In this document: positions 45,781-55,800 of the stretch, piece after piece
How the letters are laid out: every line of letters begins with the position of its first letter
How positions within the stretch are numbered: position 1 is the stretch's first letter
NCBI GenBank assembly: GCA_902610315.1
Contig: CACLVA010000003.1
Location: 1-64,000, forward strand
From: an uncultured Pelagibacteraceae bacterium
GTDB taxonomy: Bacteria; Pseudomonadota; Alphaproteobacteria; Pelagibacterales; Pelagibacteraceae
Direction of reading: 5' to 3'
DNA: 64,000 nt
The notes under the pieces: generated by a model
Told to the model about the DNA's origin: nothing
What the model saw: only the letters and a program-made list of their open reading frames with translations
The model's database searches: none
Translations under genes and position numbers: made by a program

Positions 45781-48163
45781 AAATATCAAAAAAGTTTTTA
45801 GGTCTTTAAAAACAGGTGTTTTAAGTACTAATATTTTTTTTTTCTTACTCGCGGTTTTTTTTTCTACACTAGCTTTAGCAGTTACTTTAACAGTTAGATA
45901 TGCAGATAATAGAATGCCTCTTGGTGTAGGGGCTAATGAATGTTTTAGTTCTTCAAGGCCAGCTATAGATCTTGATCACGACAGAACCGAAGATCCACGA
46001 GATGTCATATGGAGTGACGACGGTACAATGGTTTTTACAATCAATGCTGATATGGATAACATTACTGACAAAGGTGATATGGGTGACCTTGATTTATCTA
46101 TGAATAAAGTAAGAGACCCATTTGAATTAAAAACTTTAAAAACTTCTCTTACAGTAGATCTTGGAATTAAATCACATACATGTGATGATCTTGATGGTTT
46201 TGATGTCGATCATGAAGATTTTCAGGCACAAGGTATGACCAATACCACTAATGGATACAGAGGTATTCATATAGCTCAAGGTGGTAGAATTTTTTATATT
46301 TTGGGTTCGACTACTGTTTTACATAGATTTGATTTAACTAAACCTTTTGATTTTAAAACAGCAAAATATGTAAATCAATTTGATATACCTTCAGCTGATG
46401 CTGATTCAATAAATGGTTTTTCAATTAGTAAAGACGGTACAAGATTGTTCGCTGTAGATGAAGGTGCAGATGCTGATACACCTGTTTTAAGAACTTATTC
46501 ATTATCACCAGCATTCGATATCACATCTGCCACTGAAATACACAGTTTAGCCCTATCCGATCCAGTAGGCAATAGTGAAGCTGGACTTCAAGCAGCTAGA
46601 GATATTGAATTTAGTCATGATGGTGGTGAAATGTTTATCTCAGTTTTGAATGCTAATGGTTTCACTAATAATGCAATTCATCAATTTAGTTTAGGAAAAA
46701 ATTATGATGTCTCAACAGCAACTCATTTAGGATTTCATAGAATTGTTTATCCCCAATCAGCAATTGGAACACACTGGGGTTTTTCTTTTTCAAGCGATGG
46801 TATGAAACTATTTTTACTGCAGTTAGCCGCCGGTGATCAGATAGATAATGTTTATCAATACAATCTTGATTGTCCTTATGGATTAGTTAAATGTTCTTCA
46901 GACACATCCTCTTCAATTGAATCTCAAGTTGAACTTGCTAAACAAAATATAAGTTTAAACGTTAATACTATTTTTAAAAGATTTGAATGGATCAAGAGAA
47001 ATCGTGATGATGAAAATTTATCTGCTCATAACTTTAAAATAAACTACGAAGATCCTTTATTAAAAACTTTAGCTAATAAGTTTGAACCCTCAGTTAGAAA
47101 CAATGTTGCATCTTTTATAAGCAAACATAAAACAGAAAATAAAAAATCAAAGTGGTCTAGCTGGAGCTTGGCAGATATATCTTTAAGTATTTTTGAAAAT
47201 GATGGATCAGTAAAAGCAAAAGATTTAAATACCAGAGGTTTAACCTTAGGAACTGATAGAAAATTTGGGGATAATAAATTTTTTGGACTAGCACTTAGAT
47301 ACGGTGATAGTAGTTCTGATATTAAATTTTCAAAACAAGATGTAACTATGGAGTCTTTAACTTTAAACCTTTATGGAATTTTACCCTCTAAAGATAATCA
47401 ATACATAAACGCTGTAGTTGGCTTAAGTCATTTATGGTACGATCATAGATACATGGGTAATCTATCAGGTGAGAGAAAAGGAAAGCAAGCGTTTGCAACA
47501 ATAAATTATAGAACTAAAGATAAATACGGAATTCTTAACGTAACTCCAACGGGCAAACTTACATATGGCGTAACAAGATTATCAGAATTTACAGATTTCT
47601 TAGCTAAAGCCTCAGGGCTACCAGCTAGAGACGTAATATATAAAGAGGACACTTTTACTAGCGGGGAGCTGGCAGCTGGATTTCTATTTGAAACTGATAT
47701 CATTGAAACTGATCAAGGAACAGTCCAGCCAATGGGTGGAATAGAGATATTATATGATTTAACATCAGATGTTGATTATAAATATGTTTATCAGGGTGGA
47801 ACTCATGTCAATAAAGAAACTATACATTCACCATTTTCAAGGCAAAATCTAAAGACCTCAATTGGTTTTGAAGCAATTCACTTAAATGGTTTTACAGTAT
47901 CAACTGAATACCAGAGAATAATAAGATTAAATGATACTAGCGAAGCCCCTGGATTTAGTACGGATACTTTTATAATAAAATTCAGTCGTTCAAAAGAAGA
48001 AGACAACCAATTTGCTTTAAATTATGATCCGATCAACGCCCATCAAACCAATTTGAGCTATTCAAAAAATATTCATGGTTTGGACTTTAAAATTAACTCA
48101 AATCAAAGCTTAGAGAACAGTTCTGAGTATTTTACCAACTTAGAAGTGTCTGGAAAATTTTGA
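45761..48163 (+). CDS. Autotransporter-like protein, copy 2 (tandem paralog)
   Basis: Near-identical C-terminal barrel to copy 1, divergent N-terminal passenger. Confidence 0.75.
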   Translation: MKNFKKLNIKKVFRSLKTGVLSTNIFFFLLAVFFSTLALAVTLTVRYADNRMPLGVGANECFSSSRPAIDLDHDRTEDPRDVIWSDDGTMVFTINADMDNITDKGDMGDLDLSMNKVRDPFELKTLKTSLTVDLGIKSHTCDDLDGFDVDHEDFQAQGMTNTTNGYRGIHIAQGGRIFYILGSTTVLHRFDLTKPFDFKTAKYVNQFDIPSADADSINGFSISKDGTRLFAVDEGADADTPVLRTYSLSPAFDITSATEIHSLALSDPVGNSEAGLQAARDIEFSHDGGEMFISVLNANGFTNNAIHQFSLGKNYDVSTATHLGFHRIVYPQSAIGTHWGFSFSSDGMKLFLLQLAAGDQIDNVYQYNLDCPYGLVKCSSDTSSSIESQVELAKQNISLNVNTIFKRFEWIKRNRDDENLSAHNFKINYEDPLLKTLANKFEPSVRNNVASFISKHKTENKKSKWSSWSLADISLSIFENDGSVKAKDLNTRGLTLGTDRKFGDNKFFGLALRYGDSSSDIKFSKQDVTMESLTLNLYGILPSKDNQYINAVVGLSHLWYDHRYMGNLSGERKGKQAFATINYRTKDKYGILNVTPTGKLTYGVTRLSEFTDFLAKASGLPARDVIYKEDTFTSGELAAGFLFETDIIETDQGTVQPMGGIEILYDLTSDVDYKYVYQGGTHVNKETIHSPFSRQNLKTSIGFEAIHLNGFTVSTEYQRIIRLNDTSEAPGFSTDTFIIKFSRSKEEDNQFALNYDPINAHQTNLSYSKNIHGLDFKINSNQSLENSSEYFTNLEVSGKF

Positions 48164-48186
48164 GGAATTAAGATAATATTATAACA

Positions 48187-49203
48187 ATGTTTGAAAAATT
48201 AGAAGAACTTGCAAAAAATAATAAAAAGATTTCAGATTTTCATATTAGAAGTGGCTGGCCTTTAGCATATAGGCAGACAGGTGAAATTCATAAAGTTCAA
48301 GATGTAATGGTTAAAGCACAAGATCTACAAGATCTTATTTCAACTAATTGTAATGAAGTAGAAATGAAAAAATTTACTGATACTCATGAGTTAGACTCTT
48401 CTGTTACATTAAGCGGATTAAGATTTAGAGCGAACTTTTATAAAACAATTAACGGTCCTGCAGCAGTATTAAGAAGAGTAGAAAGCGTTATACCAGAAAT
48501 GGGCCAATTTGATTTACCGCCAGCTCTTTATGATATTATTGATATGCACAAAGGTTTAGTGTTAGTCACAGGACCAACTGGATCAGGAAAATCTACAACA
48601 CTTGCTGCAATCGTAAATGAAATAAATAAAACTAGAACTGCAAATATTATTACAGTGGAAGATCCTGTTGAATTTATTCATAAAGATATAAAAAGCATTG
48701 TCTCTCATAGAGAGGTTGGCAAACAAACAAAAACTTTTGCAAGTGCATTAAAAGCTGCATTAAGAGAAGATCCAGATGTAATTTTGGTTGGTGAGATGAG
48801 AGATTTAGAAACTGTTGGACTTGCTTTAACAGCTGCAGAAACGGGTCACTTAGTATTTGGAACGTTACACACAAGTGGTGCACCAAATACAATAAATAGA
48901 ATTATTGACGTCTTTCCACCTGAACAACAAGCTCAAATAAGAGCACAGATTTCAACATCATTAAAGATGGTAGTTACACAAAGACTTCTAAAAACTAAAG
49001 ACGGTCAAGGACGTTGTGGTGCTTTTGAGGTGATGAAGTGTACAGCTCCAATTCAAAACTTAATAAGAGAAGCAAAAATTCATCAAATCCCAAGCATCAT
49101 GCAGACTGCAGTAAAAGATGGTATGATTACCATGACTAAGTCTTTAGAAGAATTAGTCAAAGCAGGAAAAATAGATGCAAGTGCTGGAAAAGAACAACAT
49201 TAA
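48187..49203 (+). CDS. pilT: Type IV pilus retraction ATPase PilT
   Basis: LVLVTGPTGSGKSTTLAAIVNEIN, HREVGKQTKTFASALKAALREDPDVILVGEMRDLET, GTLHTSGAPNTINRIIDVFPPEQQ. Confidence 0.95.
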   Translation: MFEKLEELAKNNKKISDFHIRSGWPLAYRQTGEIHKVQDVMVKAQDLQDLISTNCNEVEMKKFTDTHELDSSVTLSGLRFRANFYKTINGPAAVLRRVESVIPEMGQFDLPPALYDIIDMHKGLVLVTGPTGSGKSTTLAAIVNEINKTRTANIITVEDPVEFIHKDIKSIVSHREVGKQTKTFASALKAALREDPDVILVGEMRDLETVGLALTAAETGHLVFGTLHTSGAPNTINRIIDVFPPEQQAQIRAQISTSLKMVVTQRLLKTKDGQGRCGAFEVMKCTAPIQNLIREAKIHQIPSIMQTAVKDGMITMTKSLEELVKAGKIDASAGKEQH

Positions 49204-49942
49204 AGGTTTTAGTCTTTTTGAATTATTGGTTGTGTTATCAATTATAGGAATTATTTCTGGAGTTGCTTACCCAAATTTTTCAAAATGGAACAAAGAAAGA
49301 AAAGTTAGACAAGATATTGAAAAAATAACTTCTTTAATAAAAAATATTCATGTGCAAACAGAAAAAGGAACTTTTGCATATGTTCAAGTAAGATTTACTA
49401 ATTCTAATGATAGTTTGAGAGTTCAAACCAAAGGTATGTCAATGGATACTTTAGCAACTAAGATTAATGATGGAACCAATATTTGGAATACCGATATTAC
49501 AAGTAGATGCGATGTTTTAGATGATACTTACTGGGATACAGATACAGCTGATGAAACCGATGACATCAGAAATGTTGTTTATGATCAAACATTTAATTCA
49601 GTAACATCCAACTTATCAATTGGCGGTGGTGGCGCAGGTGGTGGAACATCTGCAACTGTTGGCTCGGCAACATCTAGTGCTGTCTGTTTTTCAAGAGGTG
49701 GAAAGTTTTATGAAGCTAATGGAGAATTACTTGGACCTGGTAACGCTCCATTTGGATTTATATACCTATGTAGAAGAACTGATTCAGGTCACACATGTCC
49801 TGTAAGTTATGGAGGAGACGTAAGATTAAAGGAAGAACCATCGGGAAGTTTTGAGTTTTTAAGTACTATAGAATGGTCTCGGTATGGTAATTTTTCAAGA
49901 AGCAAATGGGATAACAAAAACGATAGATGGTTTGAAGAATGA
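49175..49942 (+). CDS. Minor pseudopilin (GspH/FimT-like)
   Basis: MQVLEKNNIKG/FSLFELLVVLSIIGIISGVAYPNF prepilin signal. Confidence 0.88.
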   Translation: MQVLEKNNIKGFSLFELLVVLSIIGIISGVAYPNFSKWNKERKVRQDIEKITSLIKNIHVQTEKGTFAYVQVRFTNSNDSLRVQTKGMSMDTLATKINDGTNIWNTDITSRCDVLDDTYWDTDTADETDDIRNVVYDQTFNSVTSNLSIGGGGAGGGTSATVGSATSSAVCFSRGGKFYEANGELLGPGNAPFGFIYLCRRTDSGHTCPVSYGGDVRLKEEPSGSFEFLSTIEWSRYGNFSRSKWDNKNDRWFEE

Positions 49943-50586
49943 TTAATAAAAAAAATAAAAAAGTTTTAGGAGTTTCAATATTAGAGGCATTAGTATCAAC
50001 AGTGATTATAGGAATAGGCTTTGTGGCAATTTTACAGATGACTAATTACTCTGTCCAATCTATGCAAACTTCTGGGGATAGAACTAAAGCAAATTATCTA
50101 ACAAATGTGATCGCAGAGGATGTCATAAGTACTAGAAGAGAGACAACAGGTTCATTTGATAACTTTTCTAATTACTTAATATCAAATCAATTAAATGCAG
50201 ACGTTTGTTCATCAGCTGCTGGGACAGCATCTTCTAATACAGGAAAAATTTATGGAGATGGCTCTGGATCACTTGATGCACCTGTAATGAAATTAAATAA
50301 ATGGAAAGCATTATTAAACAGTAAAGACTATTTGAGTTGCAAAGGACAAATAGCTGCAGATGGAAGTATAAATTTTAATGAAACTAGACAATTCAGAGTA
50401 TTTAAAATTTGCGGCTGGAGTACTGGTGCTGGTTGTTTGTCTAATGACAACGAGCTGTATAATGGGGGCCAAATACAAGATGAAGAAATGTATATTGGCA
50501 GAGTTCAAATCAATTTAAATCAAGGAAAAAAAAGGAAATATCTTTATTTTCAAACTGACTACAAGTTAGTGGGAGTTAATGACTAA
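49939..50586 (+). CDS. pilV: Minor pilin PilV-like
   Basis: KKVLG/VSILEALVSTVIIGIGFVAILQM. Confidence 0.82.
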   Translation: MINKKNKKVLGVSILEALVSTVIIGIGFVAILQMTNYSVQSMQTSGDRTKANYLTNVIAEDVISTRRETTGSFDNFSNYLISNQLNADVCSSAAGTASSNTGKIYGDGSGSLDAPVMKLNKWKALLNSKDYLSCKGQIAADGSINFNETRQFRVFKICGWSTGAGCLSNDNELYNGGQIQDEEMYIGRVQINLNQGKKRKYLYFQTDYKLVGVND

Positions 50587-51598
50587 AAATAAACTTTTAA
50601 AAATAAAAGGGTTCAGCCTTGTCGAATTATTAGTAGGAATTGTTATCACTTCAATAATGATGACCGCAATGTACACTTCCTACACTGTTGTAAATAAAAC
50701 TTATTCCCAAGTAAGTGAAAGGGCTAAAATTAGCAGGTCTAGCAGAGATCTAGTTTCAATGTTGATGAGAGATGTTAGAATGTCTGGATTTAGATATTAT
50801 GCAGGCACTCATACTATTAATAAATTTGCTGAGGATACTGATAGTTGTTTTGAAGGCGCTGGAATAAGACTTCCCAAAACAAGTTATTTAGCTTTTAATA
50901 ATGGTTTTACAAATCAAAGCTTAAGCCATAATCCTGTTGTTATTAGAAAAAATACATTAGGTTACGGAAGCATAAGTGAGACTGATGCCCCTAGCCAAAC
51001 AGAAATAAGAAGTAATATGCCAGACGGTTACGTAGATGACCAGTGTTGTGATCAAATACAAATTGTTTACGAAGATTTTAATCAAAACAATTTAAATCAA
51101 CCGTACCAAAAATTTAGAATAACTTATTTCGCTGAGCCACGTGTTGTTGGTGGAGATGCAAGGTTTGCAGTTTATAAAACAATAGAAAGTTGGCAGCAAC
51201 CAAGATCTGAAGAGCCAGTGTCATGTGAATTTCCTACAACAGGAGAATGGAGTGATAATTGTAGGGATTGTGTAGTTAAAGAGTTAGTAAGAGATTATAT
51301 TACCGATATGGAATTCATTCCTTTCGACTCTAAAGGTAAAATAATAAAAGATTCAAGTGGAAGATATCCTGCTCCTGAAATAACAGGTATTAGAGATAGA
51401 TTATTTGATATTAGAGGGGTAGATATAAGACTGACATTCAGGTCTTCAGATGATTTTTTTAAGTCAAATGCACCAGACTCAAAAAAAAGAATTGTTACAG
51501 GTTTAGATAATAGATCTAAAGAATATACAGATAAATATTTAAGAGACTCAGTAATAGTCACAGTGAATACAAGAAATATTGGCGGGGGACTTTTTTAA
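50579..51598 (+). CDS. pilW: Minor pilin PilW-like
   Basis: LKIKG/FSLVELLVGIVITSIMMTAMY; RDLVSMLMRDVRMSGF. Confidence 0.85.
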   Translation: MTKNKLLKIKGFSLVELLVGIVITSIMMTAMYTSYTVVNKTYSQVSERAKISRSSRDLVSMLMRDVRMSGFRYYAGTHTINKFAEDTDSCFEGAGIRLPKTSYLAFNNGFTNQSLSHNPVVIRKNTLGYGSISETDAPSQTEIRSNMPDGYVDDQCCDQIQIVYEDFNQNNLNQPYQKFRITYFAEPRVVGGDARFAVYKTIESWQQPRSEEPVSCEFPTTGEWSDNCRDCVVKELVRDYITDMEFIPFDSKGKIIKDSSGRYPAPEITGIRDRLFDIRGVDIRLTFRSSDDFFKSNAPDSKKRIVTGLDNRSKEYTDKYLRDSVIVTVNTRNIGGGLF

Positions 51599-51601
51599 AT
51601 A

Positions 51602-52267
51602 ATGAGTAATAAGAAAAACGAAAAAGGATTTACTTTAGTTTTATCACTTGTTTTACTATTAGCCATGTCGTTAATGGGGGGAGGTCTAGTAGTAATAGCC
51701 TCTACAGATCATCAAAGCAATAATAGTAGTGATCAATATCAACAAACATTTTATGTGGCTGAACATGCATTATTAGAGGCTGAAAAAAGATTAGTTGAAA
51801 ATATGATGGGACCAGTAATATCAGCTTCAGCGGGAAGAAATGAAGATATAAGAGGTATTCCGACCAATAGAGAGAATGCTGTGTCAGGTTTAGATCAAAC
51901 TACCCCTTGTTATAGAAGTTTTAGAAACCTAAGCAGGGATGCAGGTTTTAGGGTTTATGAGCATATACAAGATGTAAGTTTTTATGATGTTATTGAACCA
52001 ATATTAACTAATACCACTGGTCTAGGAAGTCCAAATGATATTGCAAACGAAATACAAAATTTAGAAAAATATCATTATGAATTTTTCTCAATAAACGCTG
52101 GTTCTGCAGATTACAAATCTGCTGGGATGAGTCTAAAAAAAGGTTCTGGAACTACACAAAGAACTGGTAGTGCTTATAGAATATATGGTTGTGGAATTAT
52201 GGGCAACAATCCAAGGAGACCTGAAATATTAATACCACTTGAGACAATTGCAATTATTTCTCACTAA
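51602..52267 (+). CDS. pilX: Minor pilin PilX-like
   Basis: NEKG/FTLVLSLVLLLAMSLMGGGLVVIAS; YVAEHALLEAEKRL. Confidence 0.82.
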   Translation: MSNKKNEKGFTLVLSLVLLLAMSLMGGGLVVIASTDHQSNNSSDQYQQTFYVAEHALLEAEKRLVENMMGPVISASAGRNEDIRGIPTNRENAVSGLDQTTPCYRSFRNLSRDAGFRVYEHIQDVSFYDVIEPILTNTTGLGSPNDIANEIQNLEKYHYEFFSINAGSADYKSAGMSLKKGSGTTQRTGSAYRIYGCGIMGNNPRRPEILIPLETIAIISH

Positions 52268-52339
52268 ATTCATTAATTATCAACCTCAATTTAAACATTA
52301 TTGCATGTTGAAAATTTTTTCTAATAATTTAAATTTAAG

Positions 52340-52861
52340 ATGGTGAGAAAATTTTATTTATATACTATTTTTTTGTTATTCCTTTTTAACAAGTCTTTTG
52401 CTTGTCAATTATTAAGTGTACCTATTGGATCTAATATTAATACAACCGCTCAAACATTTGAATTTGTTGACACTTATGAGGAGGGAGCTTATGAGGAGGA
52501 AGCATCTGTAGTATTTTTTGATTATGCTGAAGATTTTTGTCAAGGGTCAAACTTAAAAGATACTGAATTAGAAGTCATAATTTATAAATCAAAGCTTGCT
52601 GGCATTAACTTAGTTAATTTAGATCAAAATAACAAAAATTTAGTTTATCAATTTACAAAAGATTTTATCTCTGATCCAGGTGCCGATGCTAAAAGTGAGA
52701 AATGGATTGGTCATAGAAATTTAAGTGTTGGAAACTTATTAATATTTTACGGCAAAGTAAAACACGGAAAAGAAATACATGAGTTTTTGGAGATAAGTAA
52801 CCCAGAAATGATTGATTTTACGATGGGTGAAAATTTAGTAGGGTCTGAAGGACAAATATGA
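52340..52861 (+). CDS. Exported protein of unknown function between pilX and pilY1
   Basis: Signal peptide FNKSFACQ; ATGA overlap with pilY1. Confidence 0.6.
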   Translation: MVRKFYLYTIFLLFLFNKSFACQLLSVPIGSNINTTAQTFEFVDTYEEGAYEEEASVVFFDYAEDFCQGSNLKDTELEVIIYKSKLAGINLVNLDQNNKNLVYQFTKDFISDPGADAKSEKWIGHRNLSVGNLLIFYGKVKHGKEIHEFLEISNPEMIDFTMGENLVGSEGQI

Positions 52862-55800
52862 AATATTTAAAAATTATATCAATCTTTTTCATATTTATAT
52901 TTTTAAATAATAATTCATATTCAAAACCAGTGCCACCTGGAGCTGGAGACGGAGAAGTTGCAGCTAATATTTTGTTTTTAGTTGATAGTTCAGCAAGTAT
53001 GCAAACATGGATTGGCGATCAAGGTTTAGGAGCCACACCTAAAGCAGTATACGACTCTCAAGGAAGAATATTGATTAACCAAAATGGAAGAAATGCAGTT
53101 GGTTTGTTAAGATATACAGCAGCAGGTGAAAGAGATGAGACTTTTATGCCTATGAGACTTACTCCATCAGAATCGTGTGATGAAACGAATGATACTTTTA
53201 CAACAAGTAGAAGGAGCATGAGAAGAAATGCTGGATTGAATTTTGTTAGAGATTTTAGAGGAAATGCAGGTGATCATTTATTTTTCACTATAAATAGAGA
53301 AAGAAGAGACCGAAATGTAGTTTATGGTTTTACTGAAGATGGCACAGACTGTAGAATAGGAATACGTATTAATCTTGCTCGTGCCAGCATTTCAGATATT
53401 GATTTTAAAGTAATCAACGATACTCCTTATTTGTTTATTGCTGGTCCATGGCGTAGAGGTGGTCATTTTAGTACTTGTAATCTTAGTGCTACACCGACTT
53501 GTATTACTCAGGAATTTAGGGGTAATGTTACTCTTAGAAGAATGGGAAGGCTCTCTGTTAACAATGAGGGTACAATGGTTTATGTTACCAACCAAGCTGA
53601 TGGAGATCTTTACGGATACAATTTAGATGTAACATCAGGAACTCCTCTTACATCATTAACAGCAGCTAGAAGATGTTCGAACACAGATAGCCCTGATTTA
53701 AGTCCTGGAGAAAATGATATCTTACATGCTACAACAGTTGCTGTATCACCTGACAATAGCAATATTGTTTATATTGGCTCAAAAATCAATCATGCTATAC
53801 AAAAGCTAGAATTAACTGACACAACTTGTACCGTTTTAGCTAGTATTGGTACAGGCTTTAATACAGTTTTGACGAACTCAGCAAGCGCTGGAGAATTAGC
53901 AGCAGACGATGTTCGTTTCTCAAGAGTATGGGGACTACACGTAGATCAATATAATAACAGAATACTGACTGCTACTTCTAGAGGTTACGTTGATGAGTTT
54001 AATGAAAATAATTTTACTGTTGCATCAAGAGATACAGCTTGGTTACAACAAATGGGAGGCCCGAGAATAAGAAGGTGGGACGGTGTTAAACAAGCTATTA
54101 ATGCAATTGTCAACGATACTACTTTAACGACAGGGGCTCATTTTGGTTTTGGTCATTGGAATGCTGGTGAAAGTGGTAAACATAAAAAATCTACAATGGG
54201 TGGATTACATTGCCATACAAAAACTAACTGTACTTATTATGATGGATGGAAAGGAGCGACCATTACTGAAGGAGGACAAACTAAAACATTAAACCATCCA
54301 AATGGAACATCCGATCTTTGTAATTCAGACTCATGTATAAATGTGGGAATTAGCTCAAGAGGTGCTAGCCAAATTATGGGTGTTTTAGAGCCACTAGGTC
54401 TTGCTTGGGGTACAGATTCTAATGCTTTTGCACAACTTGCATCAAAATATTTTAATGATCCGAATGCAGGAGGACAGGTTTTTGATCCGAACTCTAAATG
54501 TCAACTTAACTATGTAATTGTAATTGGTGACGGAGCTATGATGAATAGTGGTTTTACACATAGACATTTTAGAAAACCAAATACGCTAGTTACCCAGAAA
54601 GGTAATGCTGGACAAGTTATTTCTGCTTTAAGAGCTCAAGGTGTTAAAACATTAATGGTGGCTTATGGTGGAGGTATTCGTCCTGGAGCCATGGATTTAT
54701 TTGATGCGTTTGCTGAAGCAGGATCTTGTGCTACAGCAGGATCCGACGAATGTGAACCAACAATTGTTGCAGATACTCCAGAAGAATTAAAATCTGAATT
54801 GACTAGCAAGATTAGACAAATTATTGCAGACAAACTTGCTTTTACTGCTCCATCAATCACCGCTACCATCCAAGAAGGTGGTGCATTATATCAAGCACAA
54901 TTTGCTTATGAACAATTTGGTGAATGGAAAGGTACTTTACTTAGAAAAAAAATTGATGGTGAAGGAAATGTAGAGCACAAAACTTCAAAACCAAATCCTT
55001 ATAATAATTGGAGTGCTGCTGTTGAAATTAAAGGTCAATCAAAACCAACCGGTGTTGAAGATAATAGAAAGATATGGACTGCAATGCCAGGTGCAACCTA
55101 TTATAATAATTGGGACAATTTTAATGTCTCTAACACGAGCGCTATAACAAATTTATTTGATATTCTCGGATATACTGTCCAAGACTATCATCATTCAAAT
55201 TCTACGTGCACAAATGTGGGTGTGGACGGAAACAAGGATGACATTACAGGGTTAATTAATTACATGAAGGGAGTTGATTATTTCGATTATGATGGTGATT
55301 GTAAGGTTGATGAAGTAAGAGATCACGTTATGGGAGATATATACCATTCTCAATTAATAGAAGTAGGAGCACCAGATGCGAACTTAGATTTCTCAAATTC
55401 TAATGAAGAGGCATACCATAGAAGTATAAATAACTATGCAGGCTTTATGACTAAACACGCTAATAGGAAGAATATAATCTATGCAGGATCTAATAGTGGT
55501 TGTTTGCACGCCATTAATGCAGAAACAGGTCAAGAAGAGTGGTGTTTTATCCCACCATTTGTTGGTGCGTTAATACCTCAAATAGTCAATAGATCATACG
55601 ATGGAAATGTAAACAGTATTACAATTGTTATGGAGGAAGATAGTGATGGAACAAAAACAGAAAAAGAAGTTAAGGTTGCTGTAGGTGGCACAAATCCTAT
55701 TTTTGGTGTTGATGGATCGCCAGTTGTGCATGATATGTATATAGAAGGTTATTCATCATCAGGAGTTGAAGAAGGAAAAAAATGGCGAACTATATTATTT

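Noticed and set aside
44931-47703. Two near-identical 65-aa minus-strand ORFs (44931-45128 and 47506-47703)
   Set aside because: Antisense shadows of the duplicated autotransporter barrels; similarity is explained by the sense-strand paralogy.
55128-55136. CTCTAACAC partial match to the array motif
   Set aside because: Single 9-bp match inside the pilY1 coding sequence without neighbouring copies; probably chance.
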